Below, piece after piece: positions 44,569 through 53,583 of a stretch of 64,000 bases of DNA. Origin of the DNA: Actinomycetales bacterium. Its GTDB lineage: Bacteria > Actinomycetota > Actinomycetes > Actinomycetales > Dermatophilaceae. The notes below the pieces were generated by a model that saw only the letters and a program-made list of their open reading frames with translations, had not been told where the DNA came from and did no database searches. A program made the position numbers and the translations under genes. Position 1 is the stretch's first letter. Each line of letters begins with the position of its first letter. The stretch spans positions 248,001 through 312,000 of the forward strand of contig JADKAO010000005.1 of assembly GCA_016715285.1 (NCBI GenBank). Reading direction: 5' to 3'.

Positions 44569-45254
44569 ACGATCACGCGGTCCTTGGGTTCGTAAGGTGT
44601 GAAGCCGACGCCGCCACCGGCGCGATAGGTCAGGACGAGCTTGCCGTTCTGCCAGCCATAGTGGCTGATCTCATCGGGTCCTGTCGCGCAGCACTTCGGG
44701 TCGTCCGCGGCATACATCCTGCGGGTGAGCACGAGATCCGAGTCCACGATCTCCACCCAGCCCTCATGCCCGTAGTGGGCGAAGATGCGTTGCGGGCCCT
44801 GCGCCGTCATCGTGTAGACCACCGTGCCGGCGAGGTGCGCGCCGTCATAGATGGGCAGGAGGATCTCTTCGGCCCCATCACCAGTGATGTCGCCATAGAC
44901 CGGGGTGTCGATGAGGCAACCGAGACACTTGCTCGTGATCGCCTCGCGGAGTTCAACGGGCACGCCCTTGTCGGCGAGGACGACCGCCCTCGGGTTGATC
45001 GAGCGGATCGACGCAAACGAAGGCGTCGGCGTGCTCGTGCTGGTGGGTCCCCCGGCTGCGGGTGCAGTGGGTGCGGTCGGGGCGGATGACGTCGGTGAAC
45101 TGACGACGACGGAGCTGTCAACGCGCAAGCCCGCAGGGGCACATGCGGTGAGCGACCCCAAGCTCGCTGCGCTGACGAGCGCAAGCGCAACGGCGAGCGC
45201 CGAGGGCTTCGCGCGTCGTTGGGAGCGGCGTGCTCCCGCAGTGGATGAGGTCAT
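44565..45254 (-). CDS. Lipoprotein upstream of the two-component system (CseA-like position)
   Basis: The 229-residue protein has an Arg-rich start, a hydrophobic stretch and lipobox SLTAC with Cys38 as the lipid site. After a Ser/Thr/Pro linker comes a globular part (VVLADKGVPVELREAI; GDITGDGAEEILLPIYDG). The sequence is not a family I can name. In Streptomyces the lipoprotein CseA tunes the kinase CseC; position suggests a similar role. Confidence 0.75.
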   Translation of the reverse strand: MTSSTAGARRSQRRAKPSALAVALALVSAASLGSLTACAPAGLRVDSSVVVSSPTSSAPTAPTAPAAGGPTSTSTPTPSFASIRSINPRAVVLADKGVPVELREAITSKCLGCLIDTPVYGDITGDGAEEILLPIYDGAHLAGTVVYTMTAQGPQRIFAHYGHEGWVEIVDSDLVLTRRMYAADDPKCCATGPDEISHYGWQNGKLVLTYRAGGGVGFTPYEPKDRVIV

Positions 45255-45511
45255 AGGCCGAGCGTAAGGCGCCACTTCATCGGCTGGGTAACAGCGATTG
45301 CACGAGCGGGCAACGGCTCTGCCTGGCGTTGTGATCTGGCCGATTTGGGGCCGATACCGGACCGATGGCAGACGGATGACCGACCGATTCTCCGGGTCCG
45401 GGCGGCCGCAACACGGCATACCTAACGTCCTTGCTGTCACCACCCGAGCGGCATACCGCCACTCGCCACCCACCCCACCCGGGATGCCCGGAAGAGTCAA
45501 AGGACACCACC

Positions 45512-46222
45512 ATGAAGCGCTCAATCCTCGCCGCCGCTGCCCTTGGAGGCGCCGCCATGATCGCCCTCGCCCCGACCGCTTCGGCGAGCAATGGCACCGG
45601 CAATGGCATCGCGTTCTGGACGCAAGGGGCGCTCAAGCCGGGCGCGACCATCGACATCTATGCCAGTTGCGGGATGAACTCCGACGGCTTCGCCCTGCGG
45701 GAAGGCACCGTCGTGGGGCCGTCCGGGATGCGCGTTCAGCTCACGCCGATGGCGAGCGGAGGCTACCTCGGTGGCGAGCTCGTCGTGCCCAAGACGTTCA
45801 AGGGCACCTCCGCGCAGCTGTCGCTCGTCTGTGACACGGTGAAGCGATCGACCGTCACCGTGACCGCCGCCTCCACGAAGAGCCGACCGGTCACGTCTGC
45901 TGTGAAGCCGGCGTCCGCGACGCCGACCACGGCCCCCCTTCCGGTGTCGCCCACCCCTGCGAAGCCCGCCCCCGCAATCGCCGCCCCGGCTACGCCAACG
46001 ACCCCGGTGGCGTCGCCTACCTCGCCAGCCCCAGCGGCACCCACCAAGACGCCCACCACGGCACCGGTCGCGCCAGCAGGCGCTCCGGCGAAGCCCGTTG
46101 CCAACACTGCTCCGGCCCAACAGTCCAACAACAGCGCACTCATCGGCCTGGGCCTCGCAGCTGCCGCTGTCGGCATCGGCGCAGGCGCTGTGGCCGTCCG
46201 CTCCAAGCGTTCGCAGGACTGA
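45512..46222 (+). CDS. Secreted Pro/Ala/Thr-rich protein with C-terminal membrane anchor
   Basis: A signal peptide (MKRSILAAAALGGAAMIALA) ends at about ASA-SN. A globular region to about residue 125 contains two cysteines (ASCGMNSD, LVCDTV). About 80 residues of Pro/Ala/Thr repeats, probably wall-spanning, lead to a helix (SALIGLGLAAAAVGIGAGAV) and a short basic tail. There is no LPXTG motif. It is divergent from the lipoprotein operon across a 257-base gap with two octamer copies (45414, 45450). Function unknown. Confidence 0.8.
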   Translation: MKRSILAAAALGGAAMIALAPTASASNGTGNGIAFWTQGALKPGATIDIYASCGMNSDGFALREGTVVGPSGMRVQLTPMASGGYLGGELVVPKTFKGTSAQLSLVCDTVKRSTVTVTAASTKSRPVTSAVKPASATPTTAPLPVSPTPAKPAPAIAAPATPTTPVASPTSPAPAAPTKTPTTAPVAPAGAPAKPVANTAPAQQSNNSALIGLGLAAAAVGIGAGAVAVRSKRSQD

Positions 46223-46275
46223 CCAAGCCGCAATCCCTCGCGAGCCCACGGCATCCGCCCATTAGGCTCGCGAGG

Positions 46276-47244
46276 GTGAGCAGCCTTCCCCACGTGAGTG
46301 ACACCTTCGACGCCCAGGCCTGGCGCGCGGTCCCCGGATTCGACTTCACCGACATCACCTACCACCGCGCGGTCGGCGACGGCCCAGCCGCTGGGGTGGT
46401 CCGGATCGCGTTCGACCGGCCCGAGGTGCTCAACGCCTTCCGTCCCCACACCGTGGACGAGCTCTACCAGGCGCTTGACCACGCCCGCCGCTCCCCCGAC
46501 GTCGGCGTCGTCTTGCTCACCGGCAACGGCCCCAGCCCGCGCGACGGCTCCTCCCCCACGACCGCCGGCTGGGCGTTCTGCACCGGGGGCGACCAACGCA
46601 TCCGCGGCCGCTCCGGCTACCAATACGCCACCGCCCCGGACGCCGATGCCACTGCGGCCGGCGTCGACGAGCGCCGTGTCAAGGCCGAGGGCGGCCGCCT
46701 CCACATCCTCGAAGTCCAGCGCCTCATCCGCACCATGCCCAAGGTCGTCATCGCGGTCGTCAACGGCTGGGCTGCTGGCGGCGGCCACTCGCTCCACGTC
46801 GTCTGCGACCTCACGATCGCGAGCCAGGAGCACGCCCGGTTCAAGCAGACCGACGCCGATGTGGGCTCGTTCGACGCCGGCTACGGCTCGGCATACCTCG
46901 CCAAAATGGTGGGGCAGAAGGCCGCCCGCGAGATCTTCTTCCTCGGTCGGGCCTACACCGCCGACGACATGCACCGCATGGGCGCGGTCAACCTCGTAGC
47001 GCCGCACGCCGAGATCGAGACCACAGCCCTCGGCGTCGCGCGCGAAATCATGGGCAAGAGCCCTCAGGCCATCCGGATGCTCAAGTTCGCGTTCAACCTC
47101 GTCGACGACGGGCTCATGGGGCAGCAGGTTTTCGCCGGCGAGGCCACCCGCCTCGCCTACATGACCGACGAGGCCGTCGAGGGCCGCGACCAGTTCCTCG
47201 AGAAGCGCGACCCCGACTGGTCGCCTTTCCCCTGGTACTTCTGA
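46276..47244 (+). CDS. menB: 1,4-Dihydroxy-2-naphthoyl-CoA synthase
   Basis: MenB closes the naphthoate ring from succinylbenzoyl-CoA. The 322-residue crotonase-fold protein has FDRPEVLNAFRPHTVDEL, FCTGGDQRIRGRSGYQY and VNGWAAGGGHSLHVVCDLT, plus QTDADVGSFDAGYGSAYLA. The GTG start is followed by ten residues before conserved sequence. It is just ahead of menE. Confidence 0.95.
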   Translation: MSSLPHVSDTFDAQAWRAVPGFDFTDITYHRAVGDGPAAGVVRIAFDRPEVLNAFRPHTVDELYQALDHARRSPDVGVVLLTGNGPSPRDGSSPTTAGWAFCTGGDQRIRGRSGYQYATAPDADATAAGVDERRVKAEGGRLHILEVQRLIRTMPKVVIAVVNGWAAGGGHSLHVVCDLTIASQEHARFKQTDADVGSFDAGYGSAYLAKMVGQKAAREIFFLGRAYTADDMHRMGAVNLVAPHAEIETTALGVAREIMGKSPQAIRMLKFAFNLVDDGLMGQQVFAGEATRLAYMTDEAVEGRDQFLEKRDPDWSPFPWYF

Positions 47245-47276
47245 CCCGTCCGCGACGCCTACCCCTCATCCCGCTC

Positions 47277-48563
47277 GTGCCTCCCCGACCTGACCGCTCC
47301 CGAGCGACTGCACGGCAATCGCCGCTGCGTCCACTCCCCCTCGGCGACGAGGCCAGCATCCGCGAAGCGCTGCCAGCCCTCGCCAGCGCGCTCGACGGCT
47401 CAGGTGCCCCGCTCATCCCGTGTGCCGCCGAAGCAGACCCCCCAGCGGTGCCCCCAGCCACCGCAGGCCCCGCAGCCGCTGACTTACCAGCCGACCTCGC
47501 CATGGTCGTCGCCACGTCGGGCTCGACCGGAATCCCCAAACAAGTGCTCCTGACCGGCGCCGCCCTGCGGGCTTCGGCCCACGCCACCGCGGCCGCACTC
47601 GACGGGCCAGGCGACTGGCTCCTCGCGATCCCGCCGCACCACATCGGGGGCCTCCAGGTCATCATCCGGTCAGCCATCGCGGGACGAGCGCTCACGGTCA
47701 TGGATCGCAGCCAGGGTTTCACCCCCGCAGCCTTTGCGGATGCCACTGCTCGTATGCCGGGTGGTGACCACCCGGCATACGTCTCGCTCGTGCCTACCCA
47801 GGTCACCCGGCTGCTACGCGACGCACGCGGACGGGCCGCGCTCGCACGGTTTAGCGCGGTGCTGTGCGGTGGCGCGGCGACCCCGCCCTCCCTGAGGGTG
47901 GCAGCAGCAGCTGCGGGAGTGCGACTCGTCGCCACCTACGGCATGACCGAGACCTGTGGCGGCTGCGTCTACGATGCAATCCCATTGCCCACCACCCACA
48001 TTCACATCGACAACGACCGCCATGTCGTCCTCGGTGGCCCGATGGTCGCGGCCGGCTACCTGGGCGAACCCGACCTCACTGGCGACCATTTCCAGACCGA
48101 CGCCGACGGCCTGCGGTGGTTCCGCACCGACGATCTTGGGGCACTCGATGATGAGGGCAAGCTGACGATCACCGGACGCGCCGACGACCTCATCAACACT
48201 GGTGGTGTCAAAGTGGCGCCTGGGCCGATCGAGGATGCTCTCGTGCGATTCGTGCCCGGAGTGTGCGACGCAGTCGTCGTGGGGGTGCCCGATATCGAGT
48301 GGGGGCAGCGGGTCGCCGCCGTCATCACCGTGAGTCCAGGCGTGAGGGGACCTGCGCTGGTCGAGATCCGCGAGGTCCTCCGCGACATCTTGCCCGGCGC
48401 GTCGCTCCCCCACATCGTCCGCGTTGTCACTGAGGTGCCGATGCGCGGCCCCGGCAAACCCAATCGCGACGCGATCCGAGCGCTGCTCGGCTCCGACGAC
48501 ACCTCTGGCCGCGGGACTTCTGGACCGGATCTGGGGCCACGCACGACCTCCCGCGGGCAATGA
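47277..48563 (+). CDS. menE: o-Succinylbenzoate-CoA ligase
   Basis: MenE activates o-succinylbenzoate with ATP and CoA. The 428-residue chain is shorter than most acyl-CoA ligases, as is usual for actinobacterial MenE. The AMP-binding motif is VVATSGSTGIPKQVLLTG, followed by ATYGMTETCGG, WFRTDDLGALD and the late lysine in RGPGKPNRDAIR. The GTG start is 32 bases after menB. A perfect 15-bp inverted repeat built on the octamer lies in the middle of the gene. Confidence 0.93.
   Translation: MPPRPDRSRATARQSPLRPLPLGDEASIREALPALASALDGSGAPLIPCAAEADPPAVPPATAGPAAADLPADLAMVVATSGSTGIPKQVLLTGAALRASAHATAAALDGPGDWLLAIPPHHIGGLQVIIRSAIAGRALTVMDRSQGFTPAAFADATARMPGGDHPAYVSLVPTQVTRLLRDARGRAALARFSAVLCGGAATPPSLRVAAAAAGVRLVATYGMTETCGGCVYDAIPLPTTHIHIDNDRHVVLGGPMVAAGYLGEPDLTGDHFQTDADGLRWFRTDDLGALDDEGKLTITGRADDLINTGGVKVAPGPIEDALVRFVPGVCDAVVVGVPDIEWGQRVAAVITVSPGVRGPALVEIREVLRDILPGASLPHIVRVVTEVPMRGPGKPNRDAIRALLGSDDTSGRGTSGPDLGPRTTSRGQ
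47751..47781. repeat. Perfect inverted repeat of two octamer copies inside menE
   Basis: CGTATGCCGGGTGGT, one G, then the exact complement ACCACCCGGCATACG. The coding meaning is ARMPGGDHPAY. It would make a very stable stem in mRNA or single-stranded DNA in the middle of a gene. Confidence 0.85.
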
Positions 48564-48631
48564 GACAATGGCTGCCCCCGCGACGTGCGATTCCGCGGGA
48601 GTTGACCTGTCACTGAGGAAGGAGGGCAGCC

Positions 48632-48901
48632 ATGGCTCGAGTGGTGTTTACCGTGCTCACCCTTGCGGTGACGATCTATGCCCTCATCGACTGCATCCAA
48701 ACGCCCGAACACCGAGTCCGCAATCTGCCCAAGCTGGCCTGGATCGTGCTCATCGCCCTCGTCGCGTGGGCTGGTCCCATTGCATGGTTCTATGCGGGGG
48801 CACCGACCCCGCCCTGGCACCGGGCTATCGGACGTGGCGGACCCGGTCCTCGACGACCCCGCGGACCTGAGGACGACCCGGACTTCCTGCGCGGACTGTA
48901 G
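48632..48901 (+). CDS. Small membrane protein, PLDc_N domain
   Basis: The 89-residue protein has two hydrophobic segments (VVFTVLTLAVTIYALIDCIQ and AWIVLIALVAWAGPIAWFY) as in the phospholipase-D-nuclease N-terminal domain that occurs alone in many actinobacteria. A polar Arg/Gly/Pro tail follows. A strong GGAAGGAGGG site precedes the ATG. It lies between menE and menA; its role is unknown. Confidence 0.82.
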   Translation: MARVVFTVLTLAVTIYALIDCIQTPEHRVRNLPKLAWIVLIALVAWAGPIAWFYAGAPTPPWHRAIGRGGPGPRRPRGPEDDPDFLRGL

Positions 48902-48916
48902 GTCGGTAAAGGAACC

Positions 48917-49789
48917 ATGGCCACTTTCAATCAATGGGTGAGCGGCGCTCGCCCACGCACCCTTCCTGCCGCCATCTCACCGGTGCTCGTCGGCACCGGA
49001 GCGGCAGCCGCCATCGATGCTGCCGACGCCGCCGACGCAATCCTCGCGCTCTGCGTCGCGCTTGCGCTCCAAGTAGGCGTCAACTATGCCAACGACTACT
49101 CCGACGGCGTCCGCGGTACGGACGCTGCCCGCGTCGGTCCGGTGCGGCTCGTCGGTCAGGGACTGTCGCAGCCGAGTTCAGTGAAGTTCGCGGCCTTCTT
49201 GAGCTTCGCCCTCGCCGGGCTCTTCGGGCTTGCCCTCGTGGCGATCACACAGACCTTCATCCTCATCCCGATCGGGATCGCCTGCATCGTGGCGGCCTGG
49301 ACCTACACCGGCGGCAACCGGCCCTACGGCTACCGCGGGATGGGCGAGGTGATGGTCTTCGTGTTTTTCGGCCTCGTCGCGACCCTCGGCACGCTCTATA
49401 CCCAGGCGCTCACGCTCACGATCCCCGGCCTGCTCGGCGCGATCGGGATCGGGTCGCTCGCGAGCGCAATCCTTGTCGCCAACAATCTCCGAGACCGCCC
49501 CAGCGACGACCTCGCCGGCAAACACACGCTCGCGGTCCGGCTCGGCGACCCTGGGACTCGCCGGCTATGGGTCGCCCTCGTTGTCGTCGCGCTGGTCTGC
49601 GCGGCCGGGTGCGCGTCGTGGCACCCGTGGGCACTCCTCGCGCTCGCGTCGACGGCTTTGGCGATTCGGCCACTGCGGATCGTGCGCTCTGGCGCGGTTG
49701 GACGCGAACTCATCCCTGTGCTGGTAGGCACGGGGATGGTCCAACTCGCGTATGCCGTGTTCCTCGCGGTCGGTTTGTCGATCCGTTAG
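48917..49789 (+). CDS. menA: 1,4-Dihydroxy-2-naphthoate polyprenyltransferase
   Basis: MenA attaches the polyprenyl tail to dihydroxynaphthoate in the membrane. The 290-residue UbiA-type protein has two Asp-rich motifs, NYANDYSDGVRGTD and NNLRDRPSDDLAGK, and about nine helices. Start is an ATG with AAAGGA upstream. It overlaps the convergent DUF4229 gene by four bases. Confidence 0.95.
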   Translation: MATFNQWVSGARPRTLPAAISPVLVGTGAAAAIDAADAADAILALCVALALQVGVNYANDYSDGVRGTDAARVGPVRLVGQGLSQPSSVKFAAFLSFALAGLFGLALVAITQTFILIPIGIACIVAAWTYTGGNRPYGYRGMGEVMVFVFFGLVATLGTLYTQALTLTIPGLLGAIGIGSLASAILVANNLRDRPSDDLAGKHTLAVRLGDPGTRRLWVALVVVALVCAAGCASWHPWALLALASTALAIRPLRIVRSGAVGRELIPVLVGTGMVQLAYAVFLAVGLSIR

Positions 49790-50091
49790 CGCGTCTGCTC
49801 TTCGGCAGCTTCGGCAGCCTGGGCTTCGGCGTCTTCATCGGCCGCGTCGTGGTCGGCGTCCCCAGCCGCCGCACCCTGCTTGCGGTCGATCCGCTTCTCG
49901 AGCTTCTCGGTGATCCGAGCCGACACCTCGTCACGCGGTCCACGAAGCAGGAAGAACGACAGCCCCATCGAGATGAGGGCAGCGAGCGCGACGAGCAGGA
50001 TCTGCTGATCAGGCGACCTCAGGCCGACCAACCACAGCAGTCCGAGACACGCCGCAAACAGTCCCAACCGCAGGATCGAGTACTTGAGCAC
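49786..50091 (-). CDS. DUF4229 family membrane protein
   Basis: The 101-residue protein has two helices (LRLGLFAACLGLLWLVG and LLVALAALISMGLSFFLL) followed by RGPRDEVSARITEKLEKR and an acidic Ala-rich tail. This matches the actinobacterial DUF4229 family, of unknown role, often found next to menA and ccsB as here. Start is GTG. Confidence 0.85.
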   Translation of the reverse strand: MLKYSILRLGLFAACLGLLWLVGLRSPDQQILLVALAALISMGLSFFLLRGPRDEVSARITEKLEKRIDRKQGAAAGDADHDAADEDAEAQAAEAAEEQTR

Positions 50092-50156
50092 GAACCTTCA
50101 CCACTTTCTCGCCCGCTGCCGTGGACCACAACAAGCCCACCCGCAAAGCCGGCTGA

Positions 50157-51194
50157 TTACAAACCTGAATACGAGTGCTGGCCGACGAAGAACACGTTAA
50201 CGACCGCAAAGTTGATGATGACCGACACGAAGGCCGCAATCGCGATCCACATCGCCTTGCGGGGCTCCCAGCCAGCCGTCGCGCGGGCGTGCATGTACGC
50301 GGCATACACGACCCACACCACGAAGGTCCAGACTTCCTTGGGGTCCCACGTCCAGTACGAGCCCCAGGCCTTTTGCGCCCAGATCGCGCCCGCGACAAGG
50401 GTGAAGGTCCACAGGATGAACCCGATCATGTTGATCCCGTATGCCGCCCGCTCCAGGGTCGCGGCCCGCGGGAGGGTGTCGAGGAAGTTGCGTTTCGCCG
50501 AGTTTGCGGGTGGGTTGGCCTCGCGGTGCGACTTCAGGAGATAGACGACACCGAGAGCGAAGGCCACCGTGAACAGACCGACTGCAAGGATCGCGACGAT
50601 GACGTGGATGACCAGCCAGACGCTCTTGAGGGCTGGCATGAGCTCGGCGGCCTCGGTATAGAACGCCAGCAGAGCGAGGCCGAGAGTGAGCAGCACAGGC
50701 CCGACGACGAAGATGCCGAGCCACTCCCAGCGGTTGCGACGAGCGAGGACGAGATAGGCGACGGCGGCCGCGAGGGCACCGGCGTTGGCGAACTCGAACA
50801 TGTTGCCCCAGGGTGCCCGCATGACCGCGAGACCGCGCAGGACGACCGAGGCAGCGAGCAGCGCAGTGGCAAGCCAGGTCATCGACAACGCCGAGCCTGC
50901 GAGTTTGCGGGCGCGCGGCGACGCCTCGCTCGTGTCGTCGACGTCAGGCGCGACCTGGGTTGACGGGTCATCGGCAGAGGCACCCCCACCGACCGCAACG
51001 AGCTCCGTGACCTTGGCTGTCGCCTTGCTCGCGGCAGCCGCAGCTGGCCCCAGCGCCGCGAGGTAGCTCGCGAAGAGCAGCATCGCGATGGTGTAGACGG
51101 CCATCGCCGAATACAGCGCGAGGTTGGACCAGGAGGCCATCGTCGGGGAGGCGGCGGCGCTCACCAGCGACGCGAGGGCGGCTGACGAGGTCAT
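50157..51194 (-). CDS. ccsB: Cytochrome c biogenesis protein CcsB (ResC/CcsA type)
   Basis: This integral membrane subunit of the system II cytochrome c synthase carries and attaches haem. The 345-residue chain has about eight helices and the tryptophan-rich haem motif WGSYWTWDPKEVW with flanking histidines. It starts with an ATG that overlaps the ResB stop by four bases and is the last gene of the operon. Confidence 0.94.
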   Translation of the reverse strand: MTSSAALASLVSAAASPTMASWSNLALYSAMAVYTIAMLLFASYLAALGPAAAAASKATAKVTELVAVGGGASADDPSTQVAPDVDDTSEASPRARKLAGSALSMTWLATALLAASVVLRGLAVMRAPWGNMFEFANAGALAAAVAYLVLARRNRWEWLGIFVVGPVLLTLGLALLAFYTEAAELMPALKSVWLVIHVIVAILAVGLFTVAFALGVVYLLKSHREANPPANSAKRNFLDTLPRAATLERAAYGINMIGFILWTFTLVAGAIWAQKAWGSYWTWDPKEVWTFVVWVVYAAYMHARATAGWEPRKAMWIAIAAFVSVIINFAVVNVFFVGQHSYSGL

Positions 51195-52825
51195 GTCACG
51201 TCCGTTTCGGTGCGGGCCGCCGGAGCGGCACTGGTCGGGCGACCGGCAAGTGCGGCAGCGAGTTCATCGACAAAGCCCGCCAATCCCGGATCGGCATTCT
51301 TGGCGAGTCCGCCGACGGTCACGAGGGTAGCCGACGCGGGTATGCCGGGTGCGCCCGGCTGACGTGCTGCGTCCTCGCCAGCCAGCGGCCCGGGAGCCAC
51401 GCGCACGAAGATCCGGCGCCGGCGAACGATGAGCGATGCCACCAGCCCGGCGATAGTCAACAGCGCCGCGGCCAGGGTCAACCCCTTGCCAGGGTCGGTG
51501 CGGACCGAGAACCCCGCAAACCTCGCCACCCCGTCGAAGGCGATCGTGCCGCGACCACCCGGCAACTCATAGGACTGGCCAGGCTTGAGGCGGATCGCGA
51601 GCGGCTTGCCGTCAGCGCGCGGGACCTCGACGAGTTCCGCGGTGTTGAGCGTGTAGACCGACTGGGGTCGTCCTCCCGGGAAGAGATTGCCTTCCCAGAC
51701 CGACACGGCGATCTCGGGGTTGTCCAGGTCAGGGAAGACCGATCGAGGGCCGTTGGCGTAGGTCGGCTCAGCGGTCGGCAAGAAGAAGCCGCTAAAACCC
51801 AGCTGCTTCGGAGCGGCAGAGGGGACCTTGATCGCGCCGACCGACGTATAGAAGTTGTCCTGCGCCAAGAACGGTGTCGCACCCTTATAGAGCACCTTTC
51901 CACCGGCATCGGTGACCGTGACGATCGGCGCATAGCCATTGCCGAGCAAGAAGACGTCCGCCCCGCCGAGGGTGATCGGCTCGTTGACAGTCACGATCTG
52001 ATTGCGCGGGCGATCCCCCGGCCGCTCAGTGGTCGTCGTCTCCGCGATGAACCCGCGCGGCGCACCGAACTGCGCTCCCCCTGCCTTGCGCTCAAACGTG
52101 ACGTCGAGCTTGTCGAGACGAATCGAGAACGGTGGCAAGGTGTTTGCATCAACGGCGGTGCCCGCACGGAAGGTGTCGTACTGCGGGAAGACCGAGGCGA
52201 AGGTTTGCCCTTCGGTGACGATGACATCACCGCGCCACCCAAAGACATGCCCCGCGGCTACGCCGATGATGACGATGCACATCGCCACATGGAAGACGAG
52301 GTTGCCCGTCTCACGCAGATAGCCGCTCTCGGCACTCACCGACGAGTCATCGTGCGCATGGACGCGATACCTCTTGCCCCGCAACAACGCCCTGGCCGCA
52401 GCGAGAGCCTCCGCTGGCGACCCGGCATACTCCGCTGTGGCGTGTGCCCCGAGCCGCTCCAGCCGCGCTGGCGCCCTCGGTGGCTGCGAGCGCAGGGCAT
52501 GCCAGTGGAGTCTGGTGCGCGGAATGATGCACCCGATGAGCGAGATCACGAGCAGCAGATAGATCGCCGAGAACCACGGCGACGCATAGACCTCGAAGAA
52601 GCCGAAGCGGTCGAGCCACGGCCCCGTCCTCGGGTTGGCCGCGAGGTAATCCGCGACCCGGCCGGGATCGATCGATCGCTGCGGAAAGATCGAGCCAGGC
52701 ACCGCGCCGATAGACAGCAACAGCAGCAAGAAGAGCGCGGTGCGCATCGAGGTGAGGTTGCGCCAGGCCCATCGCCCCCATCCGAGCGGGCTCAGCCGGG
52801 GCAGGGTGGCTTCGGGCGCGCTCAC
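51191..52825 (-). CDS. resB: Cytochrome c biogenesis protein ResB
   Basis: ResB pairs with CcsB to ligate haem to apocytochrome c outside the cell. The protein has 544 residues: three helices near the N-terminus (TALFLLLLLSIGAVPGSIFP first), a large extracytoplasmic domain, and one helix close to the end. The GTG start overlaps the ccdA stop (GTGA). An Ala/Pro-rich tail of about 60 residues follows the last helix. Confidence 0.93.
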   Translation of the reverse strand: MSAPEATLPRLSPLGWGRWAWRNLTSMRTALFLLLLLSIGAVPGSIFPQRSIDPGRVADYLAANPRTGPWLDRFGFFEVYASPWFSAIYLLLVISLIGCIIPRTRLHWHALRSQPPRAPARLERLGAHATAEYAGSPAEALAAARALLRGKRYRVHAHDDSSVSAESGYLRETGNLVFHVAMCIVIIGVAAGHVFGWRGDVIVTEGQTFASVFPQYDTFRAGTAVDANTLPPFSIRLDKLDVTFERKAGGAQFGAPRGFIAETTTTERPGDRPRNQIVTVNEPITLGGADVFLLGNGYAPIVTVTDAGGKVLYKGATPFLAQDNFYTSVGAIKVPSAAPKQLGFSGFFLPTAEPTYANGPRSVFPDLDNPEIAVSVWEGNLFPGGRPQSVYTLNTAELVEVPRADGKPLAIRLKPGQSYELPGGRGTIAFDGVARFAGFSVRTDPGKGLTLAAALLTIAGLVASLIVRRRRIFVRVAPGPLAGEDAARQPGAPGIPASATLVTVGGLAKNADPGLAGFVDELAAALAGRPTSAAPAARTETDVT

Positions 52826-53583
52826 AGCGACACCTCGAATCCAGAGATCAAATAGGCCTGCACCCACGACATGATGCCCTCCCATAGTCCCGAGACCATC
52901 AGCAGCCCCAGGACGAGCAGGAGTCCGCCCCCGACCCGCTGGACTGCACCTTGGTGCCGCCGGAGCCACGCACTCGCGCGGCCCGCGCGTGACCACCCGG
53001 CCGCGATCGCGAGGAAGGGAGCGCCCAGCCCGACGCAGTATGCCGTGCCGAGCAGCACGCCACGCGCGATCGGGGCGTCTCCTGCGAGCGGGGCACCGAG
53101 GGCCATGATCGCGGCAAGGGTCGGGCCGGTGCATGGGGTCCAGCCGACGGCGAAGGCCGCACCGAGCAGCGGCGCGCCAGCGAGTCCCGCGGCTGGTCGC
53201 CAGGACGAGGTGAACTCGCGCTGTGACCCCATGCCGAGGAAGACCAGGGCCACCGCGATGACGAGTACTCCGCCGATTCGCGTGATGAGCGCCTGATGCT
53301 GAATGAACGCGGCACCCACGGCCGATGCGAGCGTGATCGACGCGATGAAGATGACCGAGAAGCCGAGGACGAAGAGCGCCGCCCCGAGCACGGCCCGGCT
53401 GCGGTGGGCGCGGAGTTCATCCGGCCGCCCGAGCCCGGTGACGTACCCCAAGAAGCCCGGCACGAGGGGAAGCACGCATGGGGAGGCAAAGCTCACAAGG
53501 CCAGCCAGCGCTGCGACCGCCATCGCCACCGGAAGCGCGCCGGAGCCGATGACATCCGGGCCGAGTTGAGCGAGAGTCGTCAC
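52822..53583 (-). CDS. ccdA: Cytochrome c biogenesis protein CcdA
   Basis: CcdA passes reducing power across the membrane to thioredoxin-like proteins. The 253-residue protein has six helices and the two redox cysteines in FASPCVLPLVPG and GWTPCTGPTLAAI. It starts with GTG overlapping the TlpA-like gene stop. Confidence 0.94.
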   Translation of the reverse strand: MTTLAQLGPDVIGSGALPVAMAVAALAGLVSFASPCVLPLVPGFLGYVTGLGRPDELRAHRSRAVLGAALFVLGFSVIFIASITLASAVGAAFIQHQALITRIGGVLVIAVALVFLGMGSQREFTSSWRPAAGLAGAPLLGAAFAVGWTPCTGPTLAAIMALGAPLAGDAPIARGVLLGTAYCVGLGAPFLAIAAGWSRAGRASAWLRRHQGAVQRVGGGLLLVLGLLMVSGLWEGIMSWVQAYLISGFEVSL

